Assembly: GCA_947426945.1 (NCBI GenBank) | Contig: CANEFX010000005.1 | Location: 54,109 to 118,108 of the forward strand | DNA: 64,000 bases | Source: an uncultured Bacillota bacterium | GTDB lineage: Bacteria; Bacillota; Clostridia; Oscillospirales; Oscillospiraceae | Reading direction: 5' to 3' | Position numbers and translations under genes: made by a program | The notes under the pieces: generated by a model | Told to the model about the DNA's origin: nothing | Seen by the model: only the letters and a program-made list of their open reading frames with translations | Databases searched by the model: none | Shown here: one piece after another, positions 41,296 to 50,926 of the stretch | Layout: every line of letters starts with the position of its first letter | Position numbering within the stretch: position 1 is the first letter of the stretch

Positions 41296-43838
41296 GGGCA
41301 GGGGAGCAGACAAGCAGACATCTGCTGCTGGCCGTTATCACCACGGTATTCAGTGGGATGCTGGGCCTGATTACCGTGGTCATGGCCTGGGAGCTTTGGA
41401 CCATTCCCCTGATAGCGGCAGGCTGCTTCAGCGTATGGACTTTGCATATCGCGGAGATTGGCTCGGACAAATTTTATGAAAATTTCTGTGCCGGATTGAT
41501 GCTGCTGGAGTTCTTTTTCTTCGGCGTGCATGAATCCAGCCTCTATGACATCCCCGCCGTGGCCTGCATTCTGATTCTCGCTCTGTTCATGCTGAATAAA
41601 AAATGGGTCCTGTATGTCCTTGCGGCGCTCTATGCCCTGGCGCTGGCGTACCACGCACTGATTCTCCACACGGTTTCCTTTCGTATGGAGTTCCGGGACG
41701 GTTTCCGCCTGGAGCTGGGAGCCGCTGTAACCCTTGGCGCGGCGGCGCTGGCGGGGTACTGGATCAAGCAGCGCAGCATCCAGCGGAAATGGTACGACCG
41801 GGTATTTGCCGAGCTGGAGGCCTCGGGAAAGCAAAACGCCGTTTTTTTGTCCAACGTGTCCCATGAGCTCCGCACGCCCATCAATATGGTGATCGGAATC
41901 AGCGAGGTGGCGCTGGGCAAGGAGCTCGCCCCGGACATTCGGGCGGATATGAATTCCATCAAGCTGGCCGGAAAGCGCCTGTCCAGCCAGATCAGCAAGA
42001 TGCTGGACTATACGGAGATCGTAGAGGGCACCCTGACCCCCGCAAAAGAGGCGTATATGATTACCTCAGTGCTCAACGACGTGATTACAAATACCGCCCT
42101 GCAGAGCAACCGGCAGCACTTGGAGGTCGTGTTTGATATTGACCCGAAGATGCCGGCGGTCCTGGTCGGGGACGCGGAGAAGATCTCCCATGTGCTCAAA
42201 ATTCTGGTGGAGAACTCCATCAAATTTACAGAGGAGGGCGGCGTCAACGTCCGCATCGGATACCGCCAGGAGAGCTACGGCGTCAATTTAATGATCGACA
42301 TCCGCGATACAGGCATCGGGATGACGGATTCCCAGATGCTGCAGATGTATGACGACTTTTACCAGGCGGATTCCGGCAGCAGCCGCCTGGTGGGCGGGCT
42401 TGGCCTGGGTCTCCCCATCGCCCGGGGGCTTTTGAACGCCATGGGCGGCTTTATCCACTTTGAGAGCAAGGGGCAGCAGGGCCTGCACGCCCATATCGTA
42501 ATTCCCCAGGGCGTGGCAGACAGCCAGCCATGCATTGTGCTCAACCACGCAGACCAGGTGTGTGTCGGCTGCTATTTCAAGCCGGAGCGGTACAGCTGTG
42601 ACGAGGTCCGGGAGTATTATGACGGCCTGATCCGGAATCTGCTGGAGGGGCTTGGCATTCACGGGTATCAGACCCACAATTTTGAGGGACTGCTCAAGCT
42701 GCGGCGCAATTACGGCCTGACCCATGTGTTCATCGCCCAGTCGGAATATGAGGAGGACCGGGCGTATTATGAGGAGCTGGCCGCCTCGCTCCGGGTCGTG
42801 GTCATCGCCGAGAAGGACTTTGCCCTGGACAGCGGAAGCCGGCTGCATATTATGCACAAGCCCTTTTCCGCACTCTCCGTCGCCAACCTGCTGAATGGGG
42901 ACCTGGACGCGCGGGGGTTCGCCGAGGCCCAGGCCGCCGGCCGGAAACCCTTTACCTGTCCGGGGGTGCGGGCGCTGGCCGTGGACGACGAGGAGATGAA
43001 CCTGGTGGTGGCCAGAGGGGTGCTGGGGAGCTATGGCATCGAGGTGGACACCTGCCTGAGCGGAAAGGAGGCCGTGGCCCGGTGCGACAGCACCTCCTAT
43101 GATATCGTCTTTCTGGACCACATGATGCCGGGCTTTGACGGCGTGCAGACCCTGAAAAAAATCCGCGAGCTCCAGGACGGCGCCTATCAGGACCTGCCGA
43201 TCATTGCGCTGACCGCGAATACCGTCAGCGGGGCCCGGGAGATGTTCCGCAGCGAGGGCTTTACGGAGTTTGTCCCCAAGCCCATCGAACGCACGGTTTT
43301 GGAGCGGGTGCTGCGCAGAGTGCTGCCCAACCGCTGTGTCCAGTGCGGCGAGAGGCCGGCAAATATATCCGGGGACGTCCCGCCGGCCGCTCCGGCGGAG
43401 GAAAAACTGGAGACGCCTGACATTTCCCCGGAGCCGGCGGCGCGGGAGAAGTCCGGCTCCGTGGAGTCGCCTGTGGACGAGACAGCCCTCCTCTATGCCC
43501 GGCTGGCCCGGGCCGGCATCAATGTGGAGCTGGGGCTGAATTACTGCGGCGGAGACGGAGGCTTTTTCCGAAAGATGCTGCGGATGTTTCACGCTGGGAG
43601 CGGGGATAAAAGGGCGGAGATTGCCGCGCTGTACGAGGCCGCCAACTGGACAGACTACGCAATCAAGGTCCACGCCCTCAAGAGCACGTCCCTGACCATC
43701 GGCGCGGAGGCCCTCTCCGCCCAGGCGAAGGAGCTGGAGCTGGCCGGGAAACGGGGGGACGAGGACTTTATTCGGGCAAATCACCCCGCGCTGATAGACG
43801 CCTATGACGCGATATGCGCGCAGCTTGCCGGAGTGTAG
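41292..43838 (+). CDS. Hybrid sensor histidine kinase with receiver and Hpt domains
   Basis: An 848-residue protein: N-terminal membrane block of about five helices (10-157), HisKA with His191 (SHELRTP), HATPase (about 285-405, DTGIGM, GLGLGLPIA), a receiver-like but acid-poor segment (about 412-535), a true receiver (559-680, Asp609 in VFLDHMMP) and a C-terminal Hpt with His794 (VHALKSTS). It forms a complete His-Asp-His relay without a DNA-binding domain. The sensor part has no domain I recognise. Confidence 0.92.
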   Translation: MRAGEQTSRHLLLAVITTVFSGMLGLITVVMAWELWTIPLIAAGCFSVWTLHIAEIGSDKFYENFCAGLMLLEFFFFGVHESSLYDIPAVACILILALFMLNKKWVLYVLAALYALALAYHALILHTVSFRMEFRDGFRLELGAAVTLGAAALAGYWIKQRSIQRKWYDRVFAELEASGKQNAVFLSNVSHELRTPINMVIGISEVALGKELAPDIRADMNSIKLAGKRLSSQISKMLDYTEIVEGTLTPAKEAYMITSVLNDVITNTALQSNRQHLEVVFDIDPKMPAVLVGDAEKISHVLKILVENSIKFTEEGGVNVRIGYRQESYGVNLMIDIRDTGIGMTDSQMLQMYDDFYQADSGSSRLVGGLGLGLPIARGLLNAMGGFIHFESKGQQGLHAHIVIPQGVADSQPCIVLNHADQVCVGCYFKPERYSCDEVREYYDGLIRNLLEGLGIHGYQTHNFEGLLKLRRNYGLTHVFIAQSEYEEDRAYYEELAASLRVVVIAEKDFALDSGSRLHIMHKPFSALSVANLLNGDLDARGFAEAQAAGRKPFTCPGVRALAVDDEEMNLVVARGVLGSYGIEVDTCLSGKEAVARCDSTSYDIVFLDHMMPGFDGVQTLKKIRELQDGAYQDLPIIALTANTVSGAREMFRSEGFTEFVPKPIERTVLERVLRRVLPNRCVQCGERPANISGDVPPAAPAEEKLETPDISPEPAAREKSGSVESPVDETALLYARLARAGINVELGLNYCGGDGGFFRKMLRMFHAGSGDKRAEIAALYEAANWTDYAIKVHALKSTSLTIGAEALSAQAKELELAGKRGDEDFIRANHPALIDAYDAICAQLAGV

Positions 43839-43888
43839 CATGCATTTCTGTTTTCCAAAATCCCGTGTTTAAAGGAGTGCGACCCTGC

Positions 43889-46588
43889 GTGTTAAAAAAG
43901 TGGTTTGACATTCTCTATGACCATAGGATCAGCCTGCGTGAACGCATGTTCCGTATCGTGACAGCGATCTGTATGGTGGCGCTGATTTTTACCCTGCCTA
44001 TGGGCAGAAGCGTCCTGAATCTTATAATTTTGGCTGTCAGCCTGATAGCCATCGTGCTGATTGTGCGCTTCAGTATTCGAAATGGCCGCGTCCAGACAGG
44101 GGCCACGGCCATTGTCGTGCTTCTGCTGGTACTGTTTCCCTTTACATTCTTCAGCGCGGGGGGCTTTTACAGTGGAGTGCCGGAGTGGTTTGTGCTCTGC
44201 TTTATCTATGTCTGCATCACCCTGCAGGGAAAACGCATGGCCGTGTTCTTCGCGCTGTGCACGGCGGAGACGCTGCTGTGCTACGGCATCGCCTTCTACT
44301 ACCCGGAGCTGGCCGCATTGAGCACCCAGGAGCGCTCCTTTTTTGATTCCGCCTTCTCCATGGTTATGGTCGGGCTGCTCACCAGCGTGCTGCTCATGTT
44401 CCTGAACCGGATGTATGAGGAAGAGAACGCCCTGACCCAGCGGCAGAAAAAGGAGATTGAGGAGCTGAACCAGGCGGAGAACCATTTCTTTTCCAGCATG
44501 AGCCACGAGATCCGCACCCCCATCAACACCATTATAGGCCTGAATGAAATCACCCTTCGGGGCGATATCCCCGAGGAGGTGGCGGAGAACGCCAGAAATA
44601 TCCAGGGGGCCAGCAAGCTGCTGCTCACCCTGATTAACGACATTCTGGACATATCCAAAATCAAGTCTGGAAAGATGGAGATCATCAACGCCTCCTACGA
44701 GACCGGAACACTTTTCTCAGAGATTGTCAATATGATCTGGATCAAGGCGAGGGAGAAGGGGCTGGAATTCAAGCTCCATATCGACCCCTCCATTCCCAGC
44801 ATGCTCTGCGGGGACGAGGTGCGCATCAAGCAGATTTTAATCAACCTGCTGAATAATGCGGTGAAGTACACCAGTGAGGGCTCCGTCACCCTCTCCATCC
44901 GATGCGAGCGCCAGGGCGTCAACCGGGTGAGAGTCTGGTATTCGGTGGAGGATACGGGACAGGGGGTGAAAAAGGAAAACATCCCCTATCTGTTTAACGC
45001 CTTCCGGCGGGTGGACGAGGAAAAAAACCGACACATCGAGGGGACCGGGCTGGGACTGAGCATTGTCAAACAGCTGGTGGAGCTGATGGGCGGGGAGATC
45101 AGCGTCAACAGCGTTTACACCAAGGGGTCGAAATTTATAGTCAGCCTGGACCAGGATATTGTGGACGAAAAGGAGCTGGGGACGTTCACGCTGGACTCCC
45201 GGGCAAAGCTGCACGACGGAGAGGTATACCGGCAGAGCTTTGAGGCGCCGGACGCCCACATCCTGGTGGTAGACGACAACGACATGAACCTGATGGTTGT
45301 GACCAAGCTGCTTGCCGCCACAAGGATTCAAATCGACACCGCGTCCAGCGGGGCGGAATGCCTGAAGCTGACCCAAAACCACCACTACGACTGCATTTTG
45401 ATGGATCACCTGATGCCGGAGATGGACGGAATTGAGTGTCTCCACGCGCTGCGCGTGCAGCCGGGCGGACTGTGCCAGGATGTGCCCGTGGTGGCCCTGA
45501 CCGCCAACGCGGGCAGCGACAATCAGCTGCTTTACCGGAGAGAGGGATTCAGCAATTATCTGGCCAAGCCGGTCAGCGGCGCGCTGCTGGAGGCCGCCGT
45601 GCTGAACATTCTGCCCAGGGAGCTGGTACGGCAGTACGAGGATTCCGGGCAGTCAGAACCGGAACAGGACATCCTGATTTTTGATCAGGTGAAAAGGCGC
45701 TCCATCCTGGTCACAACAGACAGCGTGTGCGACCTTCCGGAGGCCCTCAGAAAAGAGTTTGGCATATCCATATGCCCCTACTATATCTGTACAGAGGAAG
45801 GCCGTTTTCTGGACGGCCAGGAACTGAATGCGGACGAGCTGCTGGAACACCTCGCCAGGGGCCGGAAGGGATATTCCCAGCCGCCTGATGTGGCCGACTA
45901 TGAACGTTTTTTTGCGGAGAAGCTGACAGAGGCCCAGAACGTGATTCATATTACAATGGCGAAGCACGTCAGCGCCGGCTATCAAAACGCGCTTGAGGCG
46001 GCAAAATCCTTTGATAACGTCACTGTAATAGACTCCGGGCACCTGTCCAGCAGCATGGGTCTGGCGGTGCTGCGCGCGGCCTATCTGGCGGAGCGCCATG
46101 CCGCCAGGGCGGAAATTGTCGCGGCCGTAAAACGGATGGAACAATTCATTTCCTCTGCCTTTATCATCAACAACACCCATATGATGTGCCAATCCGGGCG
46201 AATATCAAAACGGATACAGGTCCTGTGCGATGCGTTGCTGCTGCACCCCATCCTCGCACTGAAAAAAAGCAGAATGGTGGTGAACAGTGTGGAAATGGGC
46301 GGCTTTACAAATGTGGTTAAAAAATATATCAGAAAAGTGCTTCAGGAGACCAGGACCATTGACCGGAGCATCCTGTTTATCACATATTCCGGTCTGGACG
46401 AGGAGAAACTCCAGTATATTCAAAACCTGGTGGGACAGTACTGCCCGTTTGAACAGGTCTATCTGCAAAAGGCCTCCGCCGCCGTTGCGTGCAACTGCGG
46501 GCCGGGGTCGTTCGGCCTGTTGTTTATGAGAAAAGACGATGCGGCAATAGATGCTGCCCAGACGGAAAAGCAGGACGGAACGGCATAA
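43889..46588 (+). CDS. Histidine kinase-receiver-DegV fusion protein
   Basis: An 899-residue protein from GTG 43889 (AAAGGAG 11 bases upstream): about six membrane helices (20-175), HisKA with His206 (SHEIRTP), HATPase (about 295-425, VEDTGQGV, GTGLGLSIV), receiver (456-575, Asp506 in ILMDHLMP) and a DegV/EDD fold (about 604-882). DegV features are TTDSVCDLP, YSQPPDVADYERFF, VSAGYQNALEAAKSF, VIDSGHLSSSMGLAVL, CQSGRIS and a final NCGPGSFGLLFM. DegV/FakB proteins bind fatty acids, so lipid sensing or output is inferred. The frame is continuous. Confidence 0.9.
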   Translation: MLKKWFDILYDHRISLRERMFRIVTAICMVALIFTLPMGRSVLNLIILAVSLIAIVLIVRFSIRNGRVQTGATAIVVLLLVLFPFTFFSAGGFYSGVPEWFVLCFIYVCITLQGKRMAVFFALCTAETLLCYGIAFYYPELAALSTQERSFFDSAFSMVMVGLLTSVLLMFLNRMYEEENALTQRQKKEIEELNQAENHFFSSMSHEIRTPINTIIGLNEITLRGDIPEEVAENARNIQGASKLLLTLINDILDISKIKSGKMEIINASYETGTLFSEIVNMIWIKAREKGLEFKLHIDPSIPSMLCGDEVRIKQILINLLNNAVKYTSEGSVTLSIRCERQGVNRVRVWYSVEDTGQGVKKENIPYLFNAFRRVDEEKNRHIEGTGLGLSIVKQLVELMGGEISVNSVYTKGSKFIVSLDQDIVDEKELGTFTLDSRAKLHDGEVYRQSFEAPDAHILVVDDNDMNLMVVTKLLAATRIQIDTASSGAECLKLTQNHHYDCILMDHLMPEMDGIECLHALRVQPGGLCQDVPVVALTANAGSDNQLLYRREGFSNYLAKPVSGALLEAAVLNILPRELVRQYEDSGQSEPEQDILIFDQVKRRSILVTTDSVCDLPEALRKEFGISICPYYICTEEGRFLDGQELNADELLEHLARGRKGYSQPPDVADYERFFAEKLTEAQNVIHITMAKHVSAGYQNALEAAKSFDNVTVIDSGHLSSSMGLAVLRAAYLAERHAARAEIVAAVKRMEQFISSAFIINNTHMMCQSGRISKRIQVLCDALLLHPILALKKSRMVVNSVEMGGFTNVVKKYIRKVLQETRTIDRSILFITYSGLDEEKLQYIQNLVGQYCPFEQVYLQKASAAVACNCGPGSFGLLFMRKDDAAIDAAQTEKQDGTA

Positions 46589-46644
46589 TCACAGCATTCA
46601 CGAATTTTGCAGTGTGCTTTGTGTGGCAAGGGGAACTTTTTATA

Positions 46645-47004
46645 TGGGTTAGTGACATTACATATTTCAAGGTCAGAGGATATTAGGTCTATCTGTGCGT
46701 CATTCTTGATTTATACTCCCGAAAAGATGTAAAGCAATCCTTTTCTGCGACGGCAAGGCCTTCGGATAACGCTGTTGCAGAGACATTTTTCTCTACGTTC
46801 AAACAAGAGGAGACGTATCGAAGGGACTACACTTCAGAACAGCACTTTCGGCGAAGTACGGAAGAGTATATTCAATTCTACAATGAGGTTCGGACCCACC
46901 AGGCTCTGCAATATAAGACGCCCAAGGCATTTGAATACTTTTATAACTCCGTTTTACAAAAAAGCGGAAACCCCTGTGCCGCAAGGTTTTCCGAAAATGA
47001 TTGA
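46645..47004 (+). pseudogene. IS3-family transposase (orfB) relic
   Basis: In one frame: WVSDITYFKVRGY, an in-frame TAG (46684-46686), VYLCVILDLYSRK, then directly VKQSFSATARPSDNAVAETF and FSTFKQEETYRRDYTSEQHF to a TGA at 47002. An intact IS3/IS150-type integrase core has about 50 more residues between DLYSRK and VKQSFS, including the second catalytic Asp. So it carries a nonsense mutation and an in-frame deletion. No inverted repeats or orfA are recognisable. Confidence 0.85.
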
Positions 47005-47049
47005 TTCCGCCTTTCGATAAAAAGTTCGAAAAGCGGAATCAATTCACAA

Positions 47050-47124
47050 TGGAGGTGCCACCCAGATTCGAACTGGGGAGTGGAGCTTTTGCAGAGCTCT
47101 GCCTTACCACTTGGCTATGGCACC
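47050..47124 (-). tRNA. tRNA-Cys (GCA)
   Basis: Minus strand: acceptor GGTGCCA/TGGCACC, anticodon loop CTGCAAA, T-loop TTCGAAT, discriminator U and encoded CCA. It lies past the internal terminator of the cluster. Confidence 0.95.
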
Positions 47125-47166
47125 GTCCGTACAGGATATGCAGTTGTTCAAAAAAATATCACCTGG

Positions 47167-47200
47167 AAAAAAACGGAGCAAAGAAACGGACTTTGCTCCG
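47167..47200 (-). terminator. Terminator between tRNA-Gly and tRNA-Cys
   Basis: Perfect 10-bp stem CGGAGCAAAG/CTTTGCTCCG followed on the minus strand by seven T. It would end the Val-Asp-Phe-Gly transcript before tRNA-Cys. Confidence 0.85.
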
Positions 47201-47203
47201 ACA

Positions 47204-47279
47204 TGGAGCGAGTGACGAGGCTCGAACTCGCTACCTCCACCTTGGCAAGGTGGCGCTCTACCAGATGAGCTACACTCGC
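47204..47279 (-). tRNA. tRNA-Gly (GCC)
   Basis: 76 nt with CCA: acceptor GCGAGTG/CACTCGC, anticodon loop TTGCCAA, T-loop TTCGAGC. A GC hairpin CCCCCGC/GCGGGGG (47288-47311) separates it from tRNA-Phe. Confidence 0.96.
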
Positions 47280-47311
47280 ATTTGGGTCCCCCGCAGCTTG
47301 CACCGCGGGGG

Positions 47312-47387
<76 letters not shown>

Positions 47388-47454
47388 AAATGGTGGCTGG
47401 AAAAGGGCTTTTGCCCCATCCGACGGCGGGTCACACCGTTCGGATGAAGAAAAA

Positions 47455-47531
<77 letters not shown>

Positions 47532-47558
47532 AGGTAGTCTGGGGGATACGGATCAAAA

Positions 47559-47634
47559 TGGTGGGAACAACAGGGCTCGAACCTGTGACCCCATGCTTGT
47601 AAGGCATGTGCTCTACCAGCTGAGCTATGCTCCC
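47559..47634 (-). tRNA. tRNA-Val (TAC)
   Basis: 76 nt with CCA: acceptor GGGAGCA/TGTTCCC, anticodon loop CTTACAA, T-loop TTCGAGC. First gene of the tRNA transcript. Confidence 0.96.
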
Positions 47635-47666
47635 CAGTGGGCCGCCCAATTCACAGCGGCTTGATT

Positions 47667-47695
47667 ATTATACTCGACCACACTACACTTGTCAA
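47667..47695 (-). promoter_or_regulatory. tRNA cluster promoter
   Basis: Minus-strand TTGACA (47690-47695), 17 bp, TATAAT (47667-47672): a perfect consensus promoter 33 bases before tRNA-Val. Confidence 0.85.
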
Positions 47696-47811
47696 CAGGA
47701 AAATGAGATTTTTTGCCGGAAATTTTTCCGGGCGGCCGGAACCGGCTGTGACGCCCTTCCCGCCCTTTAAGGAGCTGGCCGCCCCAGGCGGGACGGCCAG
47801 CCAAATCTCTC

Positions 47812-49035
47812 TTACGCGTTGCCAAATTCGCTGAAGAAGCGGTCGTGGATGGCCTGAACTGCCCGGTCCGCGTCCCGCTCGTCCACCAGAACGGACACCT
47901 TAATCTCACTGGTGGAGATCATATTGATGTTGATGCCGGCGGAGAACAGCGCTTCGAACATCCTGCAGGCCACGCCGGCGTTGTTGGCCATGCCGGCGCC
48001 CACGATAGACACCTTGGCCACCTCGGTGCTGATCTCAATGGATTTGCAGCCGATGATATCCTTGTTCTCCTCCATCAGCTCTCCGGCCGCCTGGGCGTCG
48101 CCCTGGGCCACGGTAAAGCTGATATCCTTGCTGCCGTCCCGGCCGATGGACTGGAGAATAATATCCACATTGATATTCTTCCTGGCCAGCAGGGAGAATA
48201 TTTTAAAGGCGATGCCGGGCTGGTCCACCAGCCCAATCAGCGCGATGCGAGCCACGTCCTTATCCTTGGCCACGCCGCTGACATGGGTTTTTTCCATAGT
48301 CTTCACGACCTCCTTCACTTTTGTACCCGGCTTTCCACTGAAGCTGGACAGCACCTCCAGATTGACGTTATAGCGCTTGGCCATCTCCACAGATCGGTTG
48401 TGGAGCACCTGGGCTCCCAGGCTGGCCAGTTCCAGCATCTCGTCATAGGTAATCTCCTCCAGCTTCCGGGCCCCTGTCACATGGCGGGGATCGGCGGTGT
48501 AGACCCCGTCCACGTCGGTGTAAATCTGGCACAGGTCGGCGTGGAGAGCGGTGGCCAGGGCCACAGCAGAGGTATCTGAACCGCCCCGTCCCAGGGTGGT
48601 AACGTCGTCATACTTGTTGATTCCCTGGAAGCCGGCCACCAGGACGATCTTTTTCTTGTCCAGCTCCTTCTGGATACGCTCGGTTCGCACCCGCTTGATG
48701 CGGGCTGCGGAGTAGGCCGAGTCGGTGAGCATTCCGGCCTGCCAGCCGGTGAGAGAGATGGCCTGATAGCCCATACGCTCAATGGCCATGGCACACAGGG
48801 CGATGGATACCTGCTCGCCGGTGGCCAACAGCATATCCATCTCCCGCCGGGAAGCTCCGGGGTGAATTTCCCGGGCCTTTTCAATCAGGTCGTCGGTAGT
48901 GTCTCCCTGAGCGGACAGCACCACCACCACGCTGTGGCCCTTGCGGTAGGTCTCGGTAACAATGCGGGCCACGTTGCGGATCTTATCCGCGTCCGCCACC
49001 GAGCTGCCCCCAAATTTTTGTACAATCAATGCCAT
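47812..49035 (-). CDS. lysC: Aspartate kinase
   Basis: A 407-residue aspartokinase: VQKFGGSSVADADKI at the N-terminus, VLVAGFQGI and DTSAVALATAL in the kinase domain, and two C-terminal ACT domains (from about 265, PGIAFKIFSLLARKNINVD) for feedback control. It phosphorylates aspartate as the first step to Lys, Thr and Met. It follows hom by 97 bases, which contain no clear terminator. Confidence 0.96.
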   Translation of the reverse strand: MALIVQKFGGSSVADADKIRNVARIVTETYRKGHSVVVVLSAQGDTTDDLIEKAREIHPGASRREMDMLLATGEQVSIALCAMAIERMGYQAISLTGWQAGMLTDSAYSAARIKRVRTERIQKELDKKKIVLVAGFQGINKYDDVTTLGRGGSDTSAVALATALHADLCQIYTDVDGVYTADPRHVTGARKLEEITYDEMLELASLGAQVLHNRSVEMAKRYNVNLEVLSSFSGKPGTKVKEVVKTMEKTHVSGVAKDKDVARIALIGLVDQPGIAFKIFSLLARKNINVDIILQSIGRDGSKDISFTVAQGDAQAAGELMEENKDIIGCKSIEISTEVAKVSIVGAGMANNAGVACRMFEALFSAGININMISTSEIKVSVLVDERDADRAVQAIHDRFFSEFGNA

Positions 49036-49132
49036 GTATGGTATTCCCCCTAAAGGTTGAAATCAATTTTCGGCTGTCCAAGCCCTCCCCCTTCGGGAAA
49101 AGGCTTTCCCTATCCTATGCGTCCAGCCTCTC

Positions 49133-50344
49133 TCAGGCCAGCACCCGGAACAGGGAATCCGCCTCCAGGCCGGCCAGCTTCCCCCTAATCTCCGGCTCGG
49201 TCATAGGCGCGGTAAGGAAGGCGGTCTCTCCGGCCGGCGCGCCGCCCCGGGCCAGCAGCTGAACCTCGCCGAAGCGCTGCCGGGCCTGATCGGCGGAGAT
49301 CTGGGCCCGGACGTACCAGGGAGAAACCAGGCTGTCGGCAGACACCACCAGGTCGGGGGCCCCCTCCTCCCAGCCGTTGTGCCGGTCTTTTTTCAGGTCC
49401 TTGGCAATATCAATCACATCGGCCACCACGGCGGAGGCGGTGGGCAGCTTGCCCGCTCCCCGGCCATAGAACATCACATCGCCGATGGCGTTTCCTGTAA
49501 CGGCGATGGCGTTGAACACATCCTCCACCCCGGACAGGGGGTTGTCTCCGGACACCAGGTGGGGGGCCACAAAGGCGCACACCTTGCCCTCGGGCCGGCG
49601 CAGGCAACGGCCCAGCAGCTTAATTTTGTAGTCCGCCGAGGCGGCGTAATCCGCGTCCGCCAGGGTAACTCCCCGGACGCCCTGGGTAGGCACCTGATCC
49701 GGGTGGACGTGGCGGCCAAATGCCAGAGAAGCCAGAATGCAAATCTTACGGCAGGCGTCGTGGCCGTCCACGTCTGCAGTAGGGTCTTTCTCGGCGTAGC
49801 CGTTGGCCTGGGCCTCAGCCAGAGCCTGATCGAAGGTGAGCCCCGCCCGAATCATCCGGGTAAGAATATAGTTGGTGGTGCCGTTGAGGATACCGGTGAT
49901 CTGTTCCAGCTGGTTGGCGGCCAGGCAGGAACCCAACGGCCTCAGGATGGGGATGCCTCCGCCCACACTGGCCTCGAAGAGGTAGCTGCACCCGTTGTCT
50001 CTGGCCAGCCGGAGCAGCTCACAGCCGTGGGTGGCCACCAGCTCCTTATTGGAGGTGACCACGCTCTTGCCCGCCTTCAGGGCCCGGATGGTGAAGTCCA
50101 GAGCAACCTTTGCCCCCCCGATGGTCTCCACCACAATGTCCAGTTCCGGGTCGTTCTCGATCACGGCAAAGTCCTTCACAAACAGATCCTTATAGGGGCT
50201 GTCCGGAAAGTCCCGCACGTCAACGATATACTTCAGCCGCACCAGGTCGTCCACCCGGCGGTCAATGAGTCCGCCATTAGTGGTGAGCACCTCCGCCACG
50301 CCGGAGCCCACCGTTCCAAAGCCTAAAATCGCTACATTTACCAT
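49133..50344 (-). CDS. hom: Homoserine dehydrogenase
   Basis: A 403-residue enzyme: Rossmann ILGFGTVGSGV, GGAKVALDFTIRALKAGKSV, NGTTNYILTRM and AEKDPTADVDGHDA substrate motifs, then a short C-terminal ACT-like region. It reduces aspartate semialdehyde to homoserine. It lies between the ACT-domain gene and lysC on one strand, a threonine/methionine branch operon. Confidence 0.95.
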   Translation of the reverse strand: MVNVAILGFGTVGSGVAEVLTTNGGLIDRRVDDLVRLKYIVDVRDFPDSPYKDLFVKDFAVIENDPELDIVVETIGGAKVALDFTIRALKAGKSVVTSNKELVATHGCELLRLARDNGCSYLFEASVGGGIPILRPLGSCLAANQLEQITGILNGTTNYILTRMIRAGLTFDQALAEAQANGYAEKDPTADVDGHDACRKICILASLAFGRHVHPDQVPTQGVRGVTLADADYAASADYKIKLLGRCLRRPEGKVCAFVAPHLVSGDNPLSGVEDVFNAIAVTGNAIGDVMFYGRGAGKLPTASAVVADVIDIAKDLKKDRHNGWEEGAPDLVVSADSLVSPWYVRAQISADQARQRFGEVQLLARGGAPAGETAFLTAPMTEPEIRGKLAGLEADSLFRVLA

Positions 50345-50417
50345 TCTTTTTTCTCCTTATCCTAAAATATTGTTCGACGCTGCAGCTTGTTCTTCGCAGG
50401 AATAAAGCCTTTCTCCC

Positions 50418-50858
50418 TTACCCCGCCAATATCTCACACTTGATGACCCCCGTGCCGGCGGACAGGCTGGCCAGCACCTCCTCCAGGGAATCCTGAATGG
50501 CGGAGGTCTCCGCCGTCATGGTGACCACGGCGCAGCCGTTGGCCGGGATGCTCTGATTGATGGTAAGGATGTTTACCCCCGTGCCAGCCAGCACGTTCAG
50601 CGCCCCGGACAGCACGCCCGGCTCGTCTTTCAGCAACACCTGAAAGGTGACGATGCGTCCGTGAAGCATATCGTTGAAGGGGCGCACCGCATCCTTGTAT
50701 TTATAGAAGGCACTGCGGCTGATCTCCACTGCCTGGGCCGCCCCGTTGACGGTTTTCTCCTCCCCTGTCTCCAGCAGGCGCTTGGCCTCGGCCACCTTCC
50801 GGAAAATCTCCGGCATGGCAGCCGCCTCCACAATAAAATATTTTGCCGGACCACTCAT
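50418..50858 (-). CDS. ACT domain-containing regulatory protein (PheB/ThrR-like)
   Basis: A 146-residue protein with an N-terminal HTH-like segment (GAAQAVEISRSAFYKYKDAV) and a C-terminal ACT domain (GRIVTFQVLLKDEPGVLSGA to the end). UPF0735/ThrR-type proteins repress hom-thr genes; its place as first gene before hom and lysC suggests it controls this operon in response to threonine or a related amino acid. RBS AGGAGGAAG. Confidence 0.87.
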   Translation of the reverse strand: MSGPAKYFIVEAAAMPEIFRKVAEAKRLLETGEEKTVNGAAQAVEISRSAFYKYKDAVRPFNDMLHGRIVTFQVLLKDEPGVLSGALNVLAGTGVNILTINQSIPANGCAVVTMTAETSAIQDSLEEVLASLSAGTGVIKCEILAG

Positions 50859-50926
50859 AGGCTTCCTCCTGTCTGCGCGGGGATGTCGTCCGCGTTATAT
50901 GGTCATTTGTTTTTGTGCTGTGGTCT

